In this document: piece after piece, positions 1 to 6,160 of the stretch
Layout: each line of letters starts with the position of its first letter
Numbering within the stretch: position 1 is the first letter of the stretch
Assembly: GCA_023146675.1 (NCBI GenBank)
Contig: JAGLBQ010000213.1
Coordinates: 1-7,624 of the forward strand
Direction: 5' to 3'
Length of the DNA stretch: 7,624 bases
From: Cocleimonas sp.
GTDB taxonomy: Bacteria; Pseudomonadota; Gammaproteobacteria; Thiotrichales; Thiotrichaceae
The notes under the pieces: model-generated
Told to the model about the DNA's origin: nothing
What the model saw: the letters and a program-made list of their open reading frames with translations, nothing else
The model's database searches: none
Position numbers and translations under genes: made by a program

Positions 1-92
1 CGTGTGGTATCGGTATACATCCCAGGGCGTTTGCGTACGGGATCAAGTCCAGAAAGGACTTCAATGGCTGCTGCATTATATTCGTTTGTCAT
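1..92 (-). CDS. parE: DNA topoisomerase IV subunit B (ParE), N-terminal fragment
   Basis: Only the first 30 codons lie in the window; the gene runs off the left edge. The reading starts MTNEYNAAAIEVLSGLDPVR and continues KRPGMYTDTT, which is the N-terminal strap and start of the GHKL ATPase domain of type II topoisomerase B subunits. The wording (YNAxAIEVLSGLDPVRKRPGMYTDTT) matches gammaproteobacterial ParE closely and GyrB less well, since GyrB has a different N-terminus and usually GMYIGDT. ParE forms the ATP-driven ParC2E2 enzyme that unlinks daughter chromosomes. The ATG at 92-90 is the only reasonable start, because an in-frame TAA lies three codons upstream. No good Shine-Dalgarno sequence is visible in front of it. 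It follows the zinc-ribbon gene after 95 bases, so it may have its own promoter. Confidence 0.93.
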   Translation of the reverse strand, partial: MTNEYNAAAIEVLSGLDPVRKRPGMYTDTT

Positions 93-122
93 AAAGTGGA
101 TTTATTAGTTGAGGTGCTAGAT

Positions 123-151
123 ACTTTAAGCTTTGTCGGAAGGTAATTCAA
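123..151 (-). promoter_or_regulatory. Possible sigma70-type promoter for parE
   Basis: On the minus strand, TTGAAT (151-146, four of six matches to the -35 consensus) is followed after 17 bases by TAAAGT (128-123, four of six to the -10 consensus). This would start RNA near 116, about 24 bases before the parE ATG. The match is modest and in AT-rich DNA could be chance. Its position in the 95-base gap before parE is the main support. Confidence 0.28.
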
Positions 152-187
152 TCACTTATCTTGGCTTGATAACAACCAGTTAAGGAG

Positions 188-1396
188 TTAATAGTACAGA
201 TCATTTGAGTATGGGCTAGGACTGTAATGCTTATTCATTTGCTTAAAAGCTCCTGATTTCTCCAAAAAGTATAGACCTGCACCCAGTACAATAACGAATG
301 CAACTGCTGCAAATGCGATTTTCACAAAACTATAGGGGCGTTCGCCATGAATTTTTCCATTGCGCCCATTTATCACGTAGCGATAGGTTTTACTACGGTA
401 CCTGAATGCTGCTGACCAAATTGGGAGAAGCAGGTGTTTAAAGGTAGTGCGATAATGTTGTGTATCAACATGTGAAACTCGCTGTTGGTCTCCACCTATA
501 TCGCGCCGTACCGCATTATCAATTTGGCGGTTCATAATGTTTTTAGCCTGCATAAAGCCTTTATCAACGGTTACTTGATAGAGTTCACTATGAAAGCCAC
601 TAAGATACGCTTCAGAATAAGGCACAAGATTATGTAGATCCCATGGCTCTAGATGATCAATAATGGTACGTGGCAGTGTTTTGCTTGCGCCAATAAGAAT
701 ATCATCAAAATGTAATGAAATATGTCCAGAAACGGGACGCCAGCGTACGCGGGGAATAGAACGCACTTGACGTACTCTGCGACCGTCTATAACTGCATAG
801 TAAACTTGGCGCTCATAATAAACAGTCCCCCGCTGTCCGCGATAGTTGTTTTGGGTTTCGCTGTCATAAGTCCAGTAGGGTAAATAAACGCCTGTTAGTT
901 TTTCATCTCGTCTCGATATTTTTTTTAGTTTGGAAGGTGCAAACCAAAGACTTCCAACCCATTGATCAAAAGCAGCAATTGCTTGTTCATCTGTTATTTT
1001 AAAGGGTAGCAATGACTCTGGCTGGATAAAACGAGCATGATCAGTACTGGTCACGACGGGTGTGCCGCAAAATGGGCAATCCGCTGAAAACTCTTCTTCT
1101 AGTGAAAACTCTGCGGCACAGGATGGGCATTGAATAATGCTGATAGTTGCATGATCACCCCCATGTTTTAGGCGTTCTAACTCATGTAATGCAGTATTGA
1201 AATCGTATTCTTTGATTTCCTGATAACTAACGGGAATACTGTTTTGAAAACCGCAATAGTTACAGACAAGCTGCTCTTCATCAGGCGAATAAATAAGATC
1301 TGCACCGCATTGTTCACAAGGAAAATGTGTCTGCGAGAGTTTGCCTGTTTCGGTGGAGCGGTGAGAGTGTGAGTGTGTTTTTTTTATTGATGCCAC
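188..1396 (-). CDS. Two-zinc-ribbon, single-pass membrane protein of unknown function
   Basis: This is a 402-residue protein with a His-rich N-terminus (HSHSH at 8-12). It has two CxxC...CxxC zinc ribbons, Cys27/30/45/48 (CEQC, CNYC) and Cys90/93/107/110 (CPSC, CPFC). Then follows a long conserved-looking region rich in Tyr, Trp and Arg (about 125-350, including LPYWTYDSETQNNYRGQRG at 172-190), one hydrophobic helix at about 358-376, and a short polar tail. Proteins of this architecture are often labelled 'primosomal protein N' (replication factor Y)-like' or 'TFIIB-type zinc ribbon' in databases. No helicase motif is present here, so that name should not be taken as function. With no signal peptide, the body is probably cytoplasmic and tail-anchored. 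The start is GTG: an in-frame TGA lies five codons upstream and no ATG is available before residue 282. It begins 18 bases after folA and is probably co-transcribed. Function not known. Confidence 0.85.
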   Translation of the reverse strand: MASIKKTHSHSHRSTETGKLSQTHFPCEQCGADLIYSPDEEQLVCNYCGFQNSIPVSYQEIKEYDFNTALHELERLKHGGDHATISIIQCPSCAAEFSLEEEFSADCPFCGTPVVTSTDHARFIQPESLLPFKITDEQAIAAFDQWVGSLWFAPSKLKKISRRDEKLTGVYLPYWTYDSETQNNYRGQRGTVYYERQVYYAVIDGRRVRQVRSIPRVRWRPVSGHISLHFDDILIGASKTLPRTIIDHLEPWDLHNLVPYSEAYLSGFHSELYQVTVDKGFMQAKNIMNRQIDNAVRRDIGGDQQRVSHVDTQHYRTTFKHLLLPIWSAAFRYRSKTYRYVINGRNGKIHGERPYSFVKIAFAAVAFVIVLGAGLYFLEKSGAFKQMNKHYSPSPYSNDLYY

Positions 1397-1414
1397 TACA
1401 GTGTGTATCTCAGG

Positions 1415-1918
1415 TTATTTGTTGACCCTGTCTAGAGTAATAAAAGAGTAAGGGTAAATGTTTTTATCATCTGCTTGATGCTCTATACGTTCAATTTGAT
1501 GCCACTGGTATTGTGTATAATCAGGGAAGTATGTATCGCCTTCAAGTTCTGCATCAATTAGTGTTAAATACAGACGGTCAGCTTGTGGGAGAAAACTATT
1601 ATAAAGATCTGCGCCGCCAGTGATAAATATTTCATTACATTTATTAGATTTTTTATCGGCAATATCCAATGCTTGAGCTAGCGAGGTGACAATCTCACAG
1701 CCTGCTATTGTTAGCTCAGGATTGCGTGTAACAACCAAATTTAAGCGCCCAGGTAAGGGTCTGCCGATTGACTCGTATGTTTTTCGTCCCATGAGTAGTG
1801 GACTACCCATGGTGGTTTTCTTAAAAAATGCCAAATCAGCAGGTAAATGCCAAGGCATTTTTTGATCTTTGCCAATAACTCGCTGATGTGCCATTGCTGC
1901 AATCATTGATATTTTCAT
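1415..1918 (-). CDS. folA: Dihydrofolate reductase
   Basis: This 167-residue protein is a typical chromosomal DHFR, reducing dihydrofolate to tetrahydrofolate with NADPH in the cytoplasm. Visible motifs are MPWHLPADLAFFK (21-33), with Trp23 and catalytic Asp28 equivalent to E. coli Trp22 and Asp27; the NADPH-binding stretch GRKTYESIGRPLPGR (44-58); GGADLY (101-106); and LYLTLIDAELEGDTYFPDY (116-134). The residue aligned with E. coli Ile94 in the folate and trimethoprim pocket is Thr100 here. The ATG at 1918 has AGG seven bases upstream. The gene starts 11 bases after the sspB stop and 18 bases separate it from the zinc-ribbon gene, so it probably belongs to the sspA-sspB transcription unit. 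No thymidylate synthase gene is next to it in this window. Length and motifs are intact. Confidence 0.97.
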   Translation of the reverse strand: MKISMIAAMAHQRVIGKDQKMPWHLPADLAFFKKTTMGSPLLMGRKTYESIGRPLPGRLNLVVTRNPELTIAGCEIVTSLAQALDIADKKSNKCNEIFITGGADLYNSFLPQADRLYLTLIDAELEGDTYFPDYTQYQWHQIERIEHQADDKNIYPYSFITLDRVNK

Positions 1919-1929
1919 TGCGAACCTGT

Positions 1930-2346
1930 TTACTTTACAACGCGTAAGGTAGGCTTTTTGCGTGGAGGTCGTTTAGTATCGCTCGAACCTTCGCTGCCGT
2001 TACCTTCATTATTGCTGGGTGGAGGACCACCATTTTGCTCCTCATTAAACATCATGCCTTGACCATTTTCAGCAGCATAGATTGCCATAACGGTATGCAT
2101 CGGCGCATAAATATTATAAGGTTTACCGCCAAAACGTGCATTAAACATAATGCACTCATCATCGATCACAAGATCCTGCACGGCAGATGGTTTTACATTG
2201 AGAATAATCTGTCCATCATCCACATATTGTTGTGGTACGGATACGGTTTCATCCATCGCATTGATCACAACATGCGGTGTTACATCGTTATCCATAATCC
2301 ATTCATAAATGGCTTTAACCAAATAGGGACGGTTTGATGTCATCAT
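1930..2346 (-). CDS. sspB: ClpXP protease specificity-enhancing factor SspB
   Basis: This is a 138-residue SspB, the adaptor that brings ssrA-tagged and some other substrates to ClpXP. The N-terminal substrate-binding domain (about 5-93) shows RPYLVKAIYEWIMDN (6-20), DGQIILNVKPSAV (44-56) and FNARFGGKP (68-76), all close to E. coli SspB. A flexible Gly/Asn/Ser/Pro-rich linker (about 94-128) leads to the C-terminal KPTLRVVK, equivalent to the E. coli PALRVVK tail that docks on the ClpX zinc-binding domain. The linker is shorter than in E. coli (total 138 against 165 residues). Two ATGs in a row start the gene; the first overlaps the sspA TGA (ATGA, 2346-2343), so the two are likely translationally coupled. 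folA follows after 11 bases. Confidence 0.97.
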   Translation of the reverse strand: MMTSNRPYLVKAIYEWIMDNDVTPHVVINAMDETVSVPQQYVDDGQIILNVKPSAVQDLVIDDECIMFNARFGGKPYNIYAPMHTVMAIYAAENGQGMMFNEEQNGGPPPSNNEGNGSEGSSDTKRPPRKKPTLRVVK

Positions 2347-2972
2347 GGTCTTATTGCTTTCTCAGCATCAGATAACGCATTTTGGAACATATCTCTAGAG
2401 AAAACTCTATCCATATAGTCCATGACGGGTTTAGCATCTGATGCGGGTAAATCAATTCTATAGCGAGGTAAGCGCCAAAGGATGGGTGCAATGGTGCAAT
2501 CCACTAAGGTGAAATCATTGCTTAAAAAATAAGGTTTTATTTCAAAGACTTCTGCCGCGGAGATAACGCTATCGCGTAACTCTTTGCGTGCATTATCAAT
2601 GCGGTCTATCTCGCTACTTTCTAAATCTTTAGCGAGCGTATACCAATCTCTCTCAACACGAAATAATGCAAGGCGAGAATGCGCACGATTGACAGGGTCA
2701 ACAGGCATTAAAGGTGGATGAGGGAAGCGCTCATCTAAATATTCCATAATCACACGCGCATCATAAAGCACTAAGTCACGGTCTATCAAAGTAGGAGCTG
2801 TGTTATAAGGATTTAATTGCGCAAGATCTTCTGGCATATCCTCTGGGTTTATCTCGATAATATCGACGGCAATATCTTTCTCAGCCAATACGATGCGAAC
2901 TCGATGGCAATCAATACAGTCTGGCAAAGTAAATAGCGTCATAACAGAACGACGATTTGCAACTGAACTCAT
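2343..2972 (-). CDS. sspA: Stringent starvation protein A (GST-fold RNA polymerase-associated protein)
   Basis: This is a 209-residue SspA: a thioredoxin-like N-terminal domain (about 11-85) and an all-helical GST C-terminal domain (about 93-205). In E. coli SspA binds RNA polymerase holoenzyme and helps stationary-phase and acid-stress gene expression; it has no GST activity. The hallmark PHPPL surface motif is present at 84-88, inside ERFPHPPLMPVDP, and RVRIVLAEKD (24-33) is also family-typical. Unusually, the GST active-site position reads DCIDCHR, with Cys19 and Cys22 forming a glutaredoxin-like CxxC where E. coli has no cysteine. GGGAG-like Shine-Dalgarno bases lie about six bases before the ATG, immediately after the U-tract of the hairpin at 2985-3022. 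The gene follows the bc1 operon, an arrangement seen in many beta- and gammaproteobacteria, and overlaps sspB by 4 bases. Confidence 0.96.
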   Translation of the reverse strand: MSSVANRRSVMTLFTLPDCIDCHRVRIVLAEKDIAVDIIEINPEDMPEDLAQLNPYNTAPTLIDRDLVLYDARVIMEYLDERFPHPPLMPVDPVNRAHSRLALFRVERDWYTLAKDLESSEIDRIDNARKELRDSVISAAEVFEIKPYFLSNDFTLVDCTIAPILWRLPRYRIDLPASDAKPVMDYMDRVFSRDMFQNALSDAEKAIRP

Positions 2973-2984
2973 TTATAATCTCCC

Positions 2985-3022
2985 AAAAAAAAAAGCTATC
3001 CGCCTAGTGGGCGAATAGCTTT
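2985..3022 (-). terminator. Rho-independent terminator or attenuator between petC and sspA
   Basis: Read on the minus strand, AAAGCTATTCGCC (3022-3010), a five-base CACTA loop and GGCGGATAGCTTT (3004-2992) form a 13-pair stem, followed directly by T residues down to 2985. The T run is ten long, with the first three inside the stem. One pair is T opposite G, which forms as U-G only in the minus-strand RNA, and there is no T-tract after the hairpin on the plus strand, so it acts on minus-strand transcription. It would end the petABC transcript about 60 bases after the petC stop. It also lies only 12 bases before the sspA ATG. Confidence 0.9.
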
Positions 3023-3033
3023 CGGATACTACA

Positions 3034-3062
3034 CTAGTACACCAACCAGTTCAAACTGTCAA
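3034..3062 (-). promoter_or_regulatory. sspA: Possible promoter for sspA-sspB-folA
   Basis: A perfect -35 hexamer TTGACA (3062-3057) is followed after exactly 17 bases by TACTAG (3039-3034), which matches only three of six -10 positions. RNA would start near 3027, just in front of the hairpin at 3022-2992, giving a leader of about 55 bases to sspA that consists mostly of the terminator-like stem. The -35 match is strong, the -10 weak, so this is tentative. Confidence 0.4.
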
Positions 3063-3084
3063 TCTGGCTGAGGTAATATTACTT

Positions 3085-4173
3085 TTAGTGAATATCTTTC
3101 CAGTATTCTTTCTTCAACATGTAAGCAAATACAAAGAAGACAAGTAAGAATAGTAGGGTAAAGATGCCATAGGTTTTACGGTGCAACTGCGCAGGCTCAC
3201 TAACATAAGCCAAGAAGTTAGTTAAATCATGAACCGTGCGATCAAACTCAGCAGGTGACTGCTTGCCAGGCTTTACCAACTCTAAATGATCAACTACTTT
3301 AGCGATCTTGTGAGACTTAGCTGTAGAATAAGCACTTTTAGGGGTAATTTTATATTTACCACCCTCAACGGGGTTCGCTTTAACATAGCTCTCCCCTTCT
3401 GCTTTTGTTGCAAAAGAGTCGACTTCAGACTTGTTTAGCAATACTTTATAGCTTGTCTTTGATGCAACATAGTCAGCAGCTTCTTTTTCTGTTGGGTATT
3501 TTTCAACAATCTTTTCACCCATCAGACCTAGCTTAAGTACATTATACGTTAGCTTTTCTTTTAACGCTTTGTTAGCCGCTTCTTCAGAGGTGAATGATGA
3601 TGCTACATGACCGTTATGCATTAAATCATAGCGAAAAACAGGATCTTGATCACCTTGCAGATCAGCCAATACATTTGGCATTCCAACGCTATCAAAGATA
3701 GTGTTGTTAACACCAAAGGGGCGTGAGCTATCGGTATGGAAGCCTTTTAGATAATTATAAACCCAATCAGCCCCCCGTGAACGACCAATTAGCGACAAAT
3801 CTGGAGGTGCTGTGCCAAACCAGTTTACTGCATCCTTAGCGGGGATAGCACTCGTCATTAAGGCGCCTGTTTTAGTTGGCTTATCATCCTCATCACGAGT
3901 AAAGATCAGATCTTGAATCTGTTCATCGCTAATACCTGTGTCAGTAGCCACGCGATTATAGCGGCTAAATTTTAAGGAATGACATCCTTGACAATAGTTG
4001 GCATAGTATTTTGCCCCCCGTAAGAGACTTATTTTGTCATGCACATCAATATCAGCAGGTTCTAAATGAACGCCACCACCCGCTGCATTTGCGACAGGAG
4101 AGGCAATAAAAGCTGCCATAATTCCTGCTGAAAGCGTTTTGATCAGTGTTTGCTTCATGGTATTAACCTTCAT
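3085..4173 (-). CDS. petC: Cytochrome c1 of the bc1 complex, with a large repeat-containing insertion
   Basis: This subunit passes electrons from the Rieske protein to soluble cytochrome c in the periplasm. A Sec signal peptide (about 6-30, ending SPVANA) precedes the heme c motif CQGCH (61-65). FGTAPPDLSLIGRSRG (119-134) and GMPNVL (164-169, Met165 the likely axial ligand) follow. The C-terminal anchor and tail YGIFTLLFLLVFFVFAYMLK (335-354) and KEYWKDIH are typical. At 362 residues it is about 110 longer than usual proteobacterial cytochrome c1 (about 240-260). The extra block (about 182-294) is Lys/Glu/Ala-rich with three degenerate repeats and sits between DPVF and HLELVKPG, which are normally close together. 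The ATG at 4173 overlaps the petB stop by 4 bases and has AGAGGG upstream; the ATG at 4158, with AAGG eight bases before it, is an equally good start. Confidence 0.96.
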   Translation of the reverse strand: MKVNTMKQTLIKTLSAGIMAAFIASPVANAAGGGVHLEPADIDVHDKISLLRGAKYYANYCQGCHSLKFSRYNRVATDTGISDEQIQDLIFTRDEDDKPTKTGALMTSAIPAKDAVNWFGTAPPDLSLIGRSRGADWVYNYLKGFHTDSSRPFGVNNTIFDSVGMPNVLADLQGDQDPVFRYDLMHNGHVASSFTSEEAANKALKEKLTYNVLKLGLMGEKIVEKYPTEKEAADYVASKTSYKVLLNKSEVDSFATKAEGESYVKANPVEGGKYKITPKSAYSTAKSHKIAKVVDHLELVKPGKQSPAEFDRTVHDLTNFLAYVSEPAQLHRKTYGIFTLLFLLVFFVFAYMLKKEYWKDIH

Positions 4174-5564
4174 CCTGTTACCCTCTCTGGAACTTCCTTC
4201 TCTGCATTACAACGTCCTACAAATAGTGGTAATAACAAAGTAGATGCTAAATAGGTGGCGGGTAATGCCATCATCATCCAAAAGTAATGACGCTGAGGCC
4301 CTGTGAAACTATCGCTCCAACGTAGCCAGTCTGTAAATAATACCAAAGCAGCTAAGGCGATAAACCAAACCAGATACATTGCTCTTTTATCAGGGCGACT
4401 ATGGGCAGCCGTCACTAAGAAAAATAAGAAGTAAATTTGTGTTGCACGCGTGCCTAACTCTCGGAAGAAATCAGTAACAGGCATGACACCTAAATAACCT
4501 AAGATTAAGAAGAACACGGCAAACCAAACGATATTAAGCTTGTGTGCTGTGTTTCTATAACGAATAGATTTAATTGGGTTTTTATCTAGCCAAGGAAGAA
4601 TAAATAACACGGCAATCGCTGCAAACATCGCTAATGTTCCATACCATGGATCAGGAACGGCACGTAATACTGTATAGAAAGGCGTGAAATACCAAACGGG
4701 TGCAATATGTTCAGGTGTTTTCAATGGGTTGGCAGGCTCAAAGTTAGCATGCTCAAGCAAGTAACCACCGCCTTCTGGCATAAAGAATAAGATAGCGAAG
4801 AACACCATCAAGAACACCACGATACCTGCAATGTCCTTCACACTGTAGTAAGGATGGAATGGGATACCGTCTAAAGGAATGCCATTTTTATCTTTCAGTT
4901 TCTTGATCTCAACGCCGTCTGGGTTATTAGAACCAACCACGTGTAATGCAACAATATGTACAAACACTAAGCCAACTAAAATTAATGGCACAGCAATAAC
5001 ATGGAAGGCAAAGAAGCGGTTTAAGGTTGGGTCAGAGATAACAAAGTCACCACGAATCGTTGTGGAAACCACATCACCAATATAAGGAATGGTATTAAAC
5101 AGGTTGATAATAACCTGCGCACCCCAGAATGACATTTGACCCCAAGGCAGTAAGTATCCCATAAAGGCTTCTGCCATTAGAGCAAGATAAATAGCCATGC
5201 CAATTAACCAGACTAATTCACGCGGACCTTTAAAGGAGCCATAAATTAGACCACGGAACATATGCAAATAGACGACAACAAAGAACAAAGAAGCGCCTGT
5301 TGAATGCATATAACGTATAAACCAGCCTCCAGGGACATCACGCATGATGTGTTCCACGGAGGTAAATGCCATCATGGTATCTGGCTTATAGTGCATCGTG
5401 AGTAAGATGCCTGTTACGATTTGAATAACGAGTACTAACATGGCTAAGGAGCCAAAAAAGTACCACGCATTAAAGTTTTTGGGCGCGTAATATTGCGCCA
5501 GATGCTCATTCCATACCTTGGTTAAGGGAAAACGATCATCAATCCAATTGACTAAGCCACTCAT
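4170..5564 (-). CDS. petB: Cytochrome b of the bc1 complex, with extra C-terminal membrane helices
   Basis: This is the membrane core subunit holding hemes bL and bH and both quinone sites. The heme ligand pairs are His87/His101 (MHSTGAS, LHMFRG) and His188/His203 (FAFHVI, VHIVALH); the second pair is 15 apart rather than the 14 of mitochondria and Rhodobacter. The Qo-site motif reads PVWY (289-292), followed by FTPFYTVLRAVPDPW. GSNNPDG (211-217) and GIPFHPYY (233-240) are also typical. The usual protein is about 400-420 residues; this one is 464. The surplus lies near the end: after TQIYFLFFLV (375-384) come about two further hydrophobic segments (395-411 and about 428-449) before the standard terminal PERVTG. 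The start overlaps the petA stop by one base (TAATG), with AAGGGAG upstream. Some annotations use fbcH or cytB for this gene. Confidence 0.97.
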   Translation of the reverse strand: MSGLVNWIDDRFPLTKVWNEHLAQYYAPKNFNAWYFFGSLAMLVLVIQIVTGILLTMHYKPDTMMAFTSVEHIMRDVPGGWFIRYMHSTGASLFFVVVYLHMFRGLIYGSFKGPRELVWLIGMAIYLALMAEAFMGYLLPWGQMSFWGAQVIINLFNTIPYIGDVVSTTIRGDFVISDPTLNRFFAFHVIAVPLILVGLVFVHIVALHVVGSNNPDGVEIKKLKDKNGIPLDGIPFHPYYSVKDIAGIVVFLMVFFAILFFMPEGGGYLLEHANFEPANPLKTPEHIAPVWYFTPFYTVLRAVPDPWYGTLAMFAAIAVLFILPWLDKNPIKSIRYRNTAHKLNIVWFAVFFLILGYLGVMPVTDFFRELGTRATQIYFLFFLVTAAHSRPDKRAMYLVWFIALAALVLFTDWLRWSDSFTGPQRHYFWMMMALPATYLASTLLLPLFVGRCNAEKEVPERVTG

Positions 5565-6160
5565 TATGCAACTCCCTTGCTGACGCCGACTAATATAGTG
5601 GTATCGGTTTTATAGTGATAAGGAGGTACTTCTAGATTGGTTCCCGCAGGAGACCCCTTCATGACACGACCTGCCATATCAAAACGTGAGCCATGACAAG
5701 GGCAATACCAACCACCTGGCCAGCTAGCGCCTAAGTCAGCAGGTGCTAGTTCAGGGCGATAGGTTGGGGAGCAACCCAAGTGAGTACAAATACCGATGAG
5801 AACTAAGTATTGCTCTTTAATCGCGCGATGAACATTTTGTGCATAAGCGGGTTGTTGTGACTCAACCTCTGAATCAGGATCAGTCAGTTTTGGATCAACA
5901 CTAGGAAGCTTCGCAATCATTTCTGGTGTGCGGTTAACAACCCAAACAGGTTTGCCGCGCCAGATAACACGAAGTTGCTGACCTGCTTCAATCTTAGAAA
6001 TATTGACTTCTACAGGCGCACCCGCAGCCAAGGCTCGCGCACTTGGTGTCAACGACATAACAAAGGGAGTCGCCATTGCTGCTGTGCCTACTGCACCAAC
6101 CACTGAGGTTGCTGCAACAAGAAAGCGTCGACGACCCTTGTCTACTTTTGAATTTGCCAT
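5564..6160 (-). CDS. petA: Rieske 2Fe-2S subunit of the bc1 complex
   Basis: This 198-residue protein accepts the first electron from ubiquinol at the Qo site of cytochrome b and carries it to cytochrome c1. The N-terminus has a Tat-type signal, GRRRFLVAAT (9-18), followed by a hydrophobic helix (about 13-36) that normally stays as the membrane anchor. The cluster motifs are CTHLGC (125-130) and CPCHGS (153-158), giving ligands Cys125, His127, Cys153 and His156 with disulfide cysteines 130 and 155. GSPAGTNLEVPPY (169-181) is the conserved proline-loop region. Length is normal for proteobacteria. The ATG at 6160 has GGGAG about nine bases upstream. As first gene of petABC it follows a gap of about 300 bases with the operon's probable promoter. 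Confidence 0.98.
   Translation of the reverse strand: MANSKVDKGRRRFLVAATSVVGAVGTAAMATPFVMSLTPSARALAAGAPVEVNISKIEAGQQLRVIWRGKPVWVVNRTPEMIAKLPSVDPKLTDPDSEVESQQPAYAQNVHRAIKEQYLVLIGICTHLGCSPTYRPELAPADLGASWPGGWYCPCHGSRFDMAGRVMKGSPAGTNLEVPPYHYKTDTTILVGVSKGVA

Noticed and set aside
93..187. Terminator between the zinc-ribbon gene and parE
   Set aside because: Only imperfect, short complementarity (around CTTAACTGG and CCAAGATAAG) with no following T-tract.
188..1396. Naming the zinc-ribbon protein as primosomal helicase PriA
   Set aside because: PriA is much larger and has Walker and helicase motifs; this protein has none, only the cysteine ribbons.
2035..2337. Plus-strand open frame of 100 codons
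   Set aside because: It lies entirely opposite sspB, which is a clear family member; the plus-strand product has no recognisable features.
4879..5085. Plus-strand open frame of 68 codons
   Set aside because: It is the antisense shadow of conserved cytochrome b sequence and has no independent support.
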